NCBI GenBank assembly: GCA_965216205.1
Contig: OZ244139.1
Location: forward strand, 3,472,001-3,536,000
From: CADEDH01 sp965216205
GTDB taxonomy: Bacteria; Actinomycetota; Acidimicrobiia; Acidimicrobiales; SZUA-35
Direction: 5' to 3'
DNA length: 64,000 nt
The notes beneath the pieces were generated by a model. It was not told the DNA's origin. It did no database searches and saw nothing but the letters and a program-made list of their open reading frames with translations. Both the position numbers and the translations under genes were made by a program. This document shows, piece by piece, positions 54,858 through 62,544 of this stretch (the first letter of the stretch is position 1; every line of letters begins with the position of its first letter).

Positions 54858-55246
54858 CGACGACCGCGGCGCCATCACGGCTCGAGCCGTCGACCCAGCT
54901 CGAGCCGTCGGATCGACGCGACTCGGGCCATGGCAGCGCACCTGCGCCACCACGACCCGAAGCCGTACTCGCTTCGACCGCCAGACCTCTCGGTCCGGCC
55001 GTCCTTTCATCTGCTGGAACCCGATCGGCCGCGGTCTCGTCGAGCGGGACATGCTCGAACGGCCGAACAGGGGGTGGACCGGCGGGAATTCGCCAGCGGT
55101 CCAGCTATCGCAAACCCAGAGCGCTGCTCCGGGTTCCCGCTAGCGGCCAGCCACCTCCAAGGTCCCAAATCGTATTCCGTGCAGTTGGACCACCTCCTTC
55201 CTCTTGGTGGCCACAGTGTGCCACAACCGGACCGGGGGTGGGACAA
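54858..55246. other. Intergenic region, 389 bp, no recognised feature
   Basis: Lower in GC than its surroundings around 55150-55250. Open frames exist on both strands but show no family motif and no start signal. A CACCTCCTT stretch (about 55191) resembles the 16S 3' end by chance; no tRNA, rRNA or repeat unit is seen. Between convergent genes. Confidence 0.5.
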
Positions 55247-55738
55247 TTATCGATCGCTGCCGTCGCCAGGATCAGCCGGTTGCTCGAGCATCGGGAGCTC
55301 GGCAAGGTCCGCCTCGATGGCGACGGGGTCGTCGAGGTGGATCGCCCCCGCCACCTGCAGATAGGCGGAATGGGCGTCGACGACGGCGACGAGGTGCTCG
55401 CGGGAGACCTCGAGCCCGATCGTGTCGGCCCGTTCGACCATGTAGGGCACCGCGTCGAGCTCCTCGAACAGGATCGGGCCGTCGCTCGCGCCGTCGGGCG
55501 CCCAGTGGTACGCCTGGATCCACTCGAGGTGGAGTCGGAGGAGCCGGCGGAGCTCGTCGTAGGTCATCGACGCCGTGACCTCGTCGGGGAGGGCCTCGGC
55601 ACAGAACTCGATGGCCTCGGTCGCGTCGATGACGATCTGGGGCGGCATGGAGGTCGTCTTGGCGACGGCCGAGCCGACCATCAGCAGCGCGATGACCACC
55701 ACGGCCGCACCGGCGACGACGACGAGCACGATCTCCAC
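55247..55738 (-). CDS. Membrane-anchored protein of unknown function
   Basis: 163 aa from GTG 55738. One N-terminal membrane helix (VLVVVAGAAVVVIALLMVG), then a helical soluble domain (about 35-150) rich in acidic residues (TYDELRRLLRLHLEWIQAYH, HLVAVVDAHSAYLQ). No family recognised. Same strand as the acyl-CoA dehydrogenase 120 bp upstream. Confidence 0.7.
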   Translation of the reverse strand: MEIVLVVVAGAAVVVIALLMVGSAVAKTTSMPPQIVIDATEAIEFCAEALPDEVTASMTYDELRRLLRLHLEWIQAYHWAPDGASDGPILFEELDAVPYMVERADTIGLEVSREHLVAVVDAHSAYLQVAGAIHLDDPVAIEADLAELPMLEQPADPGDGSDR

Positions 55739-55861
55739 GACGTCACGCTATCCGGGGCGCTCGACGCGCCACGGATCGGTCGACCCGTCCGGTCGACCGA
55801 TCCGCGCCGTCGATCGCTGCGGGCCGGACAGCTGTCAGACCCGATCGGGGTAGGGCCCCGA

Positions 55862-56974
55862 TCAGAGTCCGATGCGCTGGGCGAGCAGCTCCCGGTGGTA
55901 GGCGGGATCGCCGAACATCAGCTCGGAGCTCTTCGCCCGCTTGAAGTAGAGATGGGCGGGATGCTCCCAGGTGAAGCCGATGCCGCCGTGGATCTGGATG
56001 TTCTCGGCCGCAGCGTGGAAGTAGGCCTCGGAGCAGTACGCCTTGGCCAGCGCCGCCACCGACGGCAGCTCGTCGTTCAGCTCGGCCGCGCACCACAGGC
56101 CGTAGTAGGCGGCCGACTTGGCCGACTCGACCTCGAGGAGCATGTCGGCACACTTGTGCTTGATCGCCTGGAACGAGCCGATCGGTCGACCGAACTGCAC
56201 CCGGTCCTTGGCGTACTGGACGGCCATGTCGAGCACGAACTGGGCACCGCCGACCTGCTCTGCGGCGAGGGCGATCGCACCGAGATCGAGGACGGTGGTC
56301 ATCGTGTCCCACCCGGCACCCTCGTTGCCGATGAGCGTGGCCGGGGTGTTGTCGAAGGTGAGCTTGGCCTGCTTGCGGGTCTGGTCCATCGTGGCCAGCG
56401 ATTCCCGGCTGAGCCCGGAGGCGTCACCGGCGACGGCGAACAGGCTGACGCCCGACGCCGTCCGCGCCGCCACCACGAGCAGATCGGCGACGTGGCCGTC
56501 GATCACGAACGACTTCACACCCGACAGGGTGTGGCCGTCGCCCTCCGCGGTGGCTTCCATCGTGATGCCGGACTCGTCCCACTTGCCGTTCTCCTCGGTG
56601 AACGCGAGGGCGGCGATCGTCTCGCCGGAGGCGATGCCGGGCAGGTGGGCGCCCATGGCTGCCTCGTCGCCGGAGTGGATGATGGCCTGTGAGGCGAGCA
56701 CACCCGAGAGGTAGGGGGCGCACAGCAGCGATCGACCCATCTCCTCCAGCACGACGCCGAGCTCCACGAACGAGTAGCCCTGGCCACCGTGCGCTTCGGG
56801 GATCGCGAGGCTCTGGAGCCCGAGCTGCTCGGCCATCTGCTTCCAGACAGCGTCGTCGTAGCCCTTCTCGGTGTCCATCAACTCTCGGACGGTCGCCTCG
56901 GAGGACTTGTCCTCGAGGAACGATCGGACGAACTGGCGGAGCTGCTCCTGCTCCTCGGTGAAGGCAAAGTTCAT
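55862..56974 (-). CDS. Acyl-CoA dehydrogenase-family protein
   Basis: 370 aa. Three-domain ACAD: FTEEQEQLRQFVRSFLEDKS at the N-terminus, LAFTEENGKWD in the middle beta domain, and YAKDRVQFGRPIGSFQAIKH in the third domain, then QIHGGIGFTWEHPAHLYFKR. FAD enzyme of beta-oxidation-like or steroid/alicyclic catabolism; substrate unknown. The catalytic Glu is not at a position I can assign. TACCGT (56982-56987) is 7 nt before ATG 56974. Confidence 0.9.
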   Translation of the reverse strand: MNFAFTEEQEQLRQFVRSFLEDKSSEATVRELMDTEKGYDDAVWKQMAEQLGLQSLAIPEAHGGQGYSFVELGVVLEEMGRSLLCAPYLSGVLASQAIIHSGDEAAMGAHLPGIASGETIAALAFTEENGKWDESGITMEATAEGDGHTLSGVKSFVIDGHVADLLVVAARTASGVSLFAVAGDASGLSRESLATMDQTRKQAKLTFDNTPATLIGNEGAGWDTMTTVLDLGAIALAAEQVGGAQFVLDMAVQYAKDRVQFGRPIGSFQAIKHKCADMLLEVESAKSAAYYGLWCAAELNDELPSVAALAKAYCSEAYFHAAAENIQIHGGIGFTWEHPAHLYFKRAKSSELMFGDPAYHRELLAQRIGL

Positions 56975-57019
56975 GCGGGGCACGGTAGAAGACTCGGGTC
57001 GGCGGCCACAAGTCGGATT

Positions 57020-57039
57020 GTGTACACGTGTGCTACGGT
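57020..57039 (+). promoter_or_regulatory. Toxin-antitoxin operator and -10 box
   Basis: Two overlapping perfect palindromes, GTGTACAC (57020-57027) and ACACGTGT (57024-57031), precede TACGGT (57034-57039), which lies 6 nt before the antitoxin ATG. This is the usual place for auto-repression by the antitoxin. Confidence 0.6.
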
Positions 57040-57045
57040 GCGGGG

Positions 57046-57351
57046 ATGGCCGTAATCGACAACCGGGGCGCGTCGCTGCCGATCGGCGTCCGCGAGCTCC
57101 GCAACAACGTGTCGGCGGTGCTGCGTCGAGCCGAGACCGGGGAGCGGGTGGTGGTGACGGTCGACGGCCACCCCGTCGCCCAGCTCGGCCCGATCACCCC
57201 CGATACGGCGGGCGTGACGCTCTGGGATCTGGCGGCGGCTGGGCTCGTCGAACCACCTCGACGCCACGACCGACCCGCTGACCCGGCGCCGCTGCCGGTG
57301 CCGGCCGACCTCGACGCCGATCGACTCCTCGAGGCGACCCGCGGCCGATGA
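57046..57351 (+). CDS. Phd/YefM-type antitoxin
   Basis: 101 aa from ATG 57046. IGVRELRNNVSAVLRRAETG and VVVTVDGHPVAQLGP are the Phd/YefM DNA-binding and dimer region (about 8-45); the C-terminal half is acidic/proline-rich and would wrap the toxin. The ATG of the toxin overlaps its stop (ATGA). A leaderless start and an operator (57020-57031) precede it. Confidence 0.88.
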   Translation: MAVIDNRGASLPIGVRELRNNVSAVLRRAETGERVVVTVDGHPVAQLGPITPDTAGVTLWDLAAAGLVEPPRRHDRPADPAPLPVPADLDADRLLEATRGR

Positions 57352-57875
57352 GCGGCGGTGGTGGTGCCGATGGTGACGGTGGCGGCCGTGATGATGCTGG
57401 TGGCGGCCGTGATGATGCTGCTGGCGGCCGTGCTGATGGCGGCCGTGATGATGGCGAGGGCGGGACCCTCGCATTGGACACGTCGGCCCTGCTGCGGCGC
57501 TACGTCGACGATCGCCATCGGACGCTGGTGCTCGATGCCATGGCCGGCGCCGACGCCTGGGCGGCCTCGGCGCTGGCCCGCAGCGAGTTGATGCTCGCGC
57601 TTCACCAAGCGGCGTCGGACCCCCTCGGCCAGCGATCGGCGTGGGCCGCGGTGCGCGACGACTGGGAGGCGATGTGGGAGATCCCGGTCGACGGTCGCTG
57701 CCTGGCCCGAGCCACCGAGATCGGCGCCCGGTACGGCATCACCCTGACGGCCGCGATCCACCTCGCCGCCGCCAGCCGGCTACCCGCTCCGGTGGCGTTC
57801 TGCACCCTCGACCGCCGCCAGATCCCTGCCGCCGCCGACCTCGGCTTCACGCTGGTCAGCCCATCGGCGAGCTGA
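57348..57875 (+). CDS. VapC-like PIN-domain toxin with Gly/Asp-rich N-terminal extension
   Basis: 175 aa. Residues 1-39 are a Gly/Asp/Arg repeat not seen in VapC. The PIN domain (40-170) has D44 (LALDTSALLR), E80 (ARSELMLAL) and D155 (CTLDRR). The third acidic site, normally in a D-A-I-H-L motif, reads A-A-I-H-L here (A135). VapC proteins cleave tRNA or rRNA using magnesium. With one acid missing, activity may be weak or lost. Coupled to the antitoxin by ATGA overlap. Confidence 0.82.
   Translation: MSGGGGADGDGGGRDDAGGGRDDAAGGRADGGRDDGEGGTLALDTSALLRRYVDDRHRTLVLDAMAGADAWAASALARSELMLALHQAASDPLGQRSAWAAVRDDWEAMWEIPVDGRCLARATEIGARYGITLTAAIHLAAASRLPAPVAFCTLDRRQIPAAADLGFTLVSPSAS
57381..57456 (+). 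repeat. In-frame minisatellite in the toxin gene
   Basis: GGCGGCCGTGATGATGCT-type units recur at 57381, 57402, 57423 and 57438 (21, 21 and 15 bp apart), all multiples of three, and encode the GG-R-DDA repeats of the toxin N-terminus. Slippage would change length without a frameshift. Confidence 0.8.
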
Positions 57876-57915
57876 GCCATCGACACCCCGCTCGTTCCGG
57901 CCGACCGACGTGCCA

Positions 57916-58060
57916 CGCCCACCCAACCCCGTTCCGGCGGACCCAGCGCCCACCCAACCCCGTTCCGGCGGACCCAGCTACCGATCCCGGCACCTCGGCC
58001 CGCCAGAAATGAGCGGGCGCGGCACCTCCATCCGCCGGAACGACGGGGCGCGGTGGGTTT
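57916..58060. repeat. 31-bp direct repeat and distant inverted copy between convergent genes
   Basis: Two perfect 31-bp units (from 57916 and 57947), each with CGCCCACCC and GTTCCGGCGGA, are followed about 55 bp on by an imperfect inverted copy (TCCGCCGGAACGACGGGGCG and beyond, about 58031-58060). The arms could form a long hairpin at the joint end of the toxin and oxidase genes. The sequence is distinct from the 40-nt families, but shares CGCCCAC. Confidence 0.65.
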
Positions 58061-58091
58061 GCCTGGCGCAGGTGGTGACGGCGCGGGTCGA

Positions 58092-58514
58092 CTAGCCCAG
58101 AACTTCGGTGCGCCAGTGTTCGGGCGACAAGGTGACGAGGGCCTCGTCGTGACCGGGGAAGGCGTCGGCGTAGGCGTGACCGGCCCGGTCGCCGAGGTAC
58201 CGGGAGGCGATGTCGACGAGGACCTCGTGGCGCTCGTCGACCGCCAGGACCCGGAGCGACACCGGTCCCTCCGCCGTCACGTACCGGTAGGGGCGGCCCT
58301 CGTCCTGGACACAGATCGTGGCCCGACCCGCTGCCCGTAGCCGGTGGGCCTTTGCCGACGCATCCGCCATCGCGATCTCGAAGGAACCGTCGTCGGCCCG
58401 CCGGTACCAGATCGGCGCACAGAGCGGACCCTTGCCGTCGCGCTCGATCGCCAGCACCCCAACCCGGCGCTCGGCCAGGAACTCGTCTCGTTCGTCGTCG
58501 GTCATCTCGGCCAT
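58092..58514 (-). CDS. Pyridoxamine 5'-phosphate oxidase-like FMN/F420-binding protein
   Basis: 140 aa from ATG 58514. A split-barrel protein: FLAERRVGVLAIERDGKGPL, APIWYRR, SAKAHRLRAAGRATICVQDE and YRYVTAEGPVSL fit the PNPOx-like family, which in Actinobacteria often binds F420 or FMN. Substrate unknown. TACGCT (58521-58526) is 6 nt before the ATG. Divergent from the FAD oxidoreductase, 67 bp away. Confidence 0.85.
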   Translation of the reverse strand: MAEMTDDERDEFLAERRVGVLAIERDGKGPLCAPIWYRRADDGSFEIAMADASAKAHRLRAAGRATICVQDEGRPYRYVTAEGPVSLRVLAVDERHEVLVDIASRYLGDRAGHAYADAFPGHDEALVTLSPEHWRTEVLG

Positions 58515-58581
58515 CGGGTCAGCGTACGCCCACAGTCGCCTCGTCGCCGAAGCCGCCGGCGGGGGCGTGTAGGTTGACGCC

Positions 58582-59694
58582 ATGAGCCGCATCGTGGTGG
58601 TCGGGGGCGGAATCGCCGGCGTCAGCGCCGCCTACGCACTGGCCGAGCACGACGCCCGGCCCGACGTCACCCTGATCGAGGCGGAGCCCCAGTTGGCCCA
58701 CCACACGACCGGGCGTTCGGCCGCGCTCTACATAGAGAACTACGGCACCGGACCGACCCGCGTCCTGACCAAGGCCAGCCGCCACTACTTCCACGAGCCA
58801 CCCGAAGATCTCACCGACGGTCCGTTGCTCGAGGAGCGCGGCGTGCTGAGCGTGGCCCGTCCCGAGCAGGAGTCGTTGTTCGAGGAGATGCTGGCGCAGG
58901 GGATGGCGGTCAACCCCGACATCGGCGAGGTCTCGATCGACGAGGCGGTCGAGCTGTTCCCGGTCCTCCGGGGCGACCGATTGAGCCGAGCGCTGTTCGA
59001 GCCGGGGGCATCCGGCATCGACGTCGGCGGTCTCCATCAGAGCTTCGTGCGGGGCCTTCGTCGGCGGGGCGCCGAGGTCTCCCCGTCGACGCGGGCCGAG
59101 TCGCTCTCGCCCGATGGCGGCGGCTGGCGGATCGCCACGTCCGACGGACCACTCAGCGCCGACATCGTCGTCAACGCCGCAGGCGCGTGGGGCGACGACG
59201 TGGCCAGACGGGGCGGACTGGCGCCGATCGGACTGCAGCCCCTGCGGCGGACGGCGTTCATGGTGGACCGTCCCGCCGAGCTGCCCGAGCGGGCACCGCT
59301 CACCGCCGAGATCGAGCACAAACAGTGGTACCTCAAGCCCGACGGCCCGCAGATCCTGTGCTCGCCAGCTGACGAGACGCCGTCGGAGCCGTGCGACGCC
59401 AGGCCCGAGGAGATCGACATCGCCAGGGCGATCGACGACATCAACGCCGCCACCACGCTCGGCATCCGCTCCGTGCGCTCGAGCTGGGCCGGCCTGCGCA
59501 CGTTCTCCCCCGACCGGACCATGGTGATCGGCCCCGACCCCGACCACCCGAACTTCATCTGGTGCGTCGGCCAGGGCGGCACCGGCATCCAGACTGCGCC
59601 GGCCGCTGGGCAGCTCGTGGCCGACCTGACCCTCGACGGCACCACCCGTCTCGCCCTCGATCTGGCCGCCATCACCCCCGACCGCTTCCGCTGA
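58582..59694 (+). CDS. FAD-dependent amino-acid oxidoreductase (DAO family)
   Basis: 370 aa. IVVVGGGIAGVSAAYALAEH (FAD dinucleotide motif) at the start, TTGRSAALYIENYGTG, VVNAAGAWGDDVARRGG, and RSSWAGLRTFSPDRTMVIGP with GQGGTGIQTAPA near the end, as in glycine oxidase or D-amino-acid dehydrogenase. It oxidises a secondary or D-amine to an imine. TAGGTT (58570-58575) is 6 nt before the ATG, a leaderless start. Confidence 0.9.
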   Translation: MSRIVVVGGGIAGVSAAYALAEHDARPDVTLIEAEPQLAHHTTGRSAALYIENYGTGPTRVLTKASRHYFHEPPEDLTDGPLLEERGVLSVARPEQESLFEEMLAQGMAVNPDIGEVSIDEAVELFPVLRGDRLSRALFEPGASGIDVGGLHQSFVRGLRRRGAEVSPSTRAESLSPDGGGWRIATSDGPLSADIVVNAAGAWGDDVARRGGLAPIGLQPLRRTAFMVDRPAELPERAPLTAEIEHKQWYLKPDGPQILCSPADETPSEPCDARPEEIDIARAIDDINAATTLGIRSVRSSWAGLRTFSPDRTMVIGPDPDHPNFIWCVGQGGTGIQTAPAAGQLVADLTLDGTTRLALDLAAITPDRFR

Positions 59695-59724
59695 CACCGC
59701 ACGTCGCTCCCCGTCGGTCCCCGA

Positions 59725-59921
59725 TGGCGGCCCCAAGCCTCACCCACGACGCCCACAACCGCCAACCCCACCCACCGGCCCGATGGCGGCCCCAAGCCTC
59801 ACCCACGACGCCCACAACCGCCAACCCCACCCACCGGCCCGATGGCGGCCCCAAGCCGAAGCCCACGAGGCCCACAACCGCCAACGGCGGTGTGGCCAAC
59901 GACGCCCACAACCGCCAACCG
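59725..59921. repeat. 59-bp tandem array (family A), 3 full and one decayed copy
   Basis: Cores with TGGCGG...CCGCCA ends start at 59725, 59784 and 59843 (period 59; 40-nt cores, 19-nt linkers). The third core has substitutions and a 1-nt insertion, and a partial fourth follows near 59893. The core is the same as in the 24162 array apart from a few bases. It occupies the gap before the LLM gene at 60016; nothing else is seen in 59695-60002. Confidence 0.88.
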
Positions 59922-60015
59922 CCAACGGCGGCTTGACCAACGGCGGGGCTATGGGCTTCGTGGCGAACCGGGGCGGCCTCGCCAGGGTGAAAGGGGCCCG
60001 TGTAGCGTCGCGTGC

Positions 60016-61083
60016 ATGGAAGTCGGGATGCAGATGATCTTCACGTCGCACGGGTACGACGGGGTGAGCGACGGTCAGGTCTACGACGAGGAGATCCAGT
60101 TGGCGCTCCTCGCCGAAGAGCTCGGCTTCGGGTCGTTGTGGCCGGTGGAGCACCACTACTACGACTACAGCTTCTGTCCCGACAACACCCAGATGTTGTC
60201 GTACCTCGCCGGCAGGACCGAGCGGATCGAGCTGGCCACCGGCGCCATCATCCTCCCCTGGAACGAGCCGCTGCGGATCGCCGAGAAGGTGTCGATGCTC
60301 GACCACCTGTCGGGCGGGCGGGTTCGCCTGGGGTTGGGCCGAGGGCTGAGCCGGCGCGAGTACAGCCACTTCCGGGGGATCGAGATGGAGGAGGCCCGCG
60401 GCCGGTTCGACGAGGGGTCGCTGCTCGTCCAGGAGGCGCTCGAGACCGGCTTCATGGAGGGCGACGGCGAGTACTACCCGCAACCCCGGACCGAGATCCG
60501 CCCTCGACCCACCAAGTCGTTCAAGGACCGGACCTACGCCATCGCCGGCTCCCGTGACTCGGTCGAGGCGTGCGCCAGGCTGGGCGCCCACCTCGTGATG
60601 TTCGCCGAGAACCGGTGGGAGAAGCGGATCGACCACATCGACGGCTGGCGGTCCCGCCACCGCGAGCTGCACGGCGCCGACGCGCCGGCGCCGATGACCG
60701 CCGACTTCACGTTCGTCCACCACGATCCCGATCACGCCCGGGAGATGGCCGAGCGGCACATGACCATCTACCTCATGAGCATCCTCGAGCACTACGAGTT
60801 GTTCAGCGACCACTTCGGCGAGGTCAACGGCTACCGGGGCTACGCCAAGCAGGCGGAGATGCTGGAGAAGATTGGCGTCGACGGGTACGTGAAGGGCTTC
60901 CTGGCGGCCAATGCCTGGGGCACCCCGGAGAAGGTGCTGGAGACGTTCCGCAACCGTTGGGACACGATCGGCGAGTTCGAGCTCGTCACCTGCTTCCGCT
61001 ACGGCGGCATGCCCTACGACGATGCCGAGGCCAGTATGCGACTGTTCGCTGCCGAGGTGCTTCCCGAGCTCCAGAGCTGGTAG
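60016..61083 (+). CDS. Luciferase-like (LLM class) flavin-dependent monooxygenase
   Basis: 355 aa. TIM-barrel bacterial luciferase family: ELGFGSLWPVEHHYYDYSFC at about 35-55, IELATGAIILPWNEPLRIAE, VSMLDHLSGGRVRLGLGRG. It uses reduced FMN or F420 supplied by another reductase; substrate unknown. TAGCGT (60003-60008) is 7 nt before ATG 60016. The repeat array is just upstream. Confidence 0.9.
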   Translation: MEVGMQMIFTSHGYDGVSDGQVYDEEIQLALLAEELGFGSLWPVEHHYYDYSFCPDNTQMLSYLAGRTERIELATGAIILPWNEPLRIAEKVSMLDHLSGGRVRLGLGRGLSRREYSHFRGIEMEEARGRFDEGSLLVQEALETGFMEGDGEYYPQPRTEIRPRPTKSFKDRTYAIAGSRDSVEACARLGAHLVMFAENRWEKRIDHIDGWRSRHRELHGADAPAPMTADFTFVHHDPDHAREMAERHMTIYLMSILEHYELFSDHFGEVNGYRGYAKQAEMLEKIGVDGYVKGFLAANAWGTPEKVLETFRNRWDTIGEFELVTCFRYGGMPYDDAEASMRLFAAEVLPELQSW

Positions 61084-61154
61084 CGAAGCCGGCGACACAC
61101 GTCACACCCGCCAGTCCTTGACTTCAACCCAGCTTGAACTTGCATCATCCGGTC

Positions 61155-62429
61155 ATGGACGACGTCGACCGACCGCTGACCGACATCGAGGCCGAGTATC
61201 GCGACGGTGGCATGGCCGAGCTCTCCGACGTGGAGCTCGTCAGGTCGGTTGCGGCCGTGGTGGCGACCCCCCGGCGCGACCCGGCCGACTCCTTCGTGCT
61301 CCACGCCCCGCTGGAGCTGGCCGCCAGGTCGGCACTGCTGCCGTGGGTGGCCGCCGACGATCGGCACCTCGCTCGCCTCCACATCCTCGCCATCGCCACC
61401 CAGTATCGGAACTTCGGCCCACCGATCGAGGCCGAGACCGAGACCGCCACCGCCCAGAAGCCAGCTCGGGGGCCCGGACCCGACGCTGACACCGTCGCTG
61501 GCATTGCCGCTCCCGGCACCGGCACGGACACCGGCACCAGCACCAGCACCGACGCCGATCCCTTCCGCTGGCTCGGCGACGCGTTGGCGGCCGGCGACCT
61601 CGACGGGGTCGACCGTGCGGCCAAGGCCATCGCCGCCGTCACCACACCCGACGGGCTGAGCGCCGCGTTGACCGACCCGCTGCTGCCGCTCACGGGCGCC
61701 GCCGCCCATGCCCCGATCTTCCTCCACCAGTTCGGCCGTGTGGGCCGCCGAGGCGAGCTGCCGGCCGACCTGCTGCGCCCGCTGGCGCGCGACCTCGCCC
61801 GCCACCCCGACTGGCGCCTCCGCTGGATCGACGAGTGGCGGCCGACGGGGCCGACCGATCCCCGCCTCCTGGAGGAGGCGATGGCCGATGGACCGACGCT
61901 CGGGACTCCCGGCAGCTCCTTCATCCACCCGCTCTACATGCAGGTCGACGACGGGGGCGTGGCCGCCGCCCACCTCGGGTCGGCCCTCGGGCACTACAGC
62001 CCGGAGGCAGCCCGCACACTGTTGCGGGTCGCGGCGAGGGCGATGCTGGTGGACACCGCCGAGCACGTTCCCTACGGGTGGACCCACAGCCTCACGATCC
62101 CGCAGGCGGTGCTCGGCCTCGCCCCGCGCAGCGCCGATCCCGACCGGGCCCTGGCCATCGCCGCCACCGGTCTGCTCGCCTTCCGAGCCGGCCTGGGGTC
62201 GGGACCACTGCCTGCGGTGGAGCTCACCGACCTGCCCCCGGTCGATCCCGGGTCGCTCGCCACCGACGCCGCGACCCGCCACGACGCCCACATCGTGAAG
62301 TACACGTTGGCCTGCCTCGACGCCGCCGCTGACGACCCGGCGTTCGCCCGCCTCCACCTCAGCGCCGCCGACCGGCTCCTCCGCTGGTGGGACGCCGCCG
62401 GTGGCGATCCCACGGACCCCCTCGCCTGA
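61155..62429 (+). CDS. Uncharacterised alpha-helical protein
   Basis: 424 aa, mostly helical, with a low-complexity insert of about 45 residues (Thr/Pro/Gly/Asp repeats, about 95-140). Histidine-rich positions recur (AAAHAPIFLHQFGRVG, ALGHYSPEAARTLL, TRHDAHIVKYTL) and the spacing vaguely recalls questin oxidase-like (DUF4243) proteins, but this is weak. CATCAT lies 6 nt before ATG 61155 with a TTGACT 19 nt earlier. Flanked by two LLM monooxygenases, so possibly a partner in the same pathway. Confidence 0.6.
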   Translation: MDDVDRPLTDIEAEYRDGGMAELSDVELVRSVAAVVATPRRDPADSFVLHAPLELAARSALLPWVAADDRHLARLHILAIATQYRNFGPPIEAETETATAQKPARGPGPDADTVAGIAAPGTGTDTGTSTSTDADPFRWLGDALAAGDLDGVDRAAKAIAAVTTPDGLSAALTDPLLPLTGAAAHAPIFLHQFGRVGRRGELPADLLRPLARDLARHPDWRLRWIDEWRPTGPTDPRLLEEAMADGPTLGTPGSSFIHPLYMQVDDGGVAAAHLGSALGHYSPEAARTLLRVAARAMLVDTAEHVPYGWTHSLTIPQAVLGLAPRSADPDRALAIAATGLLAFRAGLGSGPLPAVELTDLPPVDPGSLATDAATRHDAHIVKYTLACLDAAADDPAFARLHLSAADRLLRWWDAAGGDPTDPLA

Positions 62430-62544
62430 GGCGGAGCCGGCGACGCTTCACCATCAGGCGGAACTCGAAGCCGCCGGTGGCCGTGAACCGGCCTCGCAGC
62501 TCACACCTGGACATCGCCGCAGGCCACTGGCCTACCATCGATCC

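Noticed and set aside
55185..55205. End of a 16S rRNA gene (CACCTCCTT)
   Set aside because: No upstream 16S sequence; nine matching bases only.
55090..55260. HNH endonuclease fragment
   Set aside because: A few residues (LDHLLPL) look similar but the frame has no further HNH motif.
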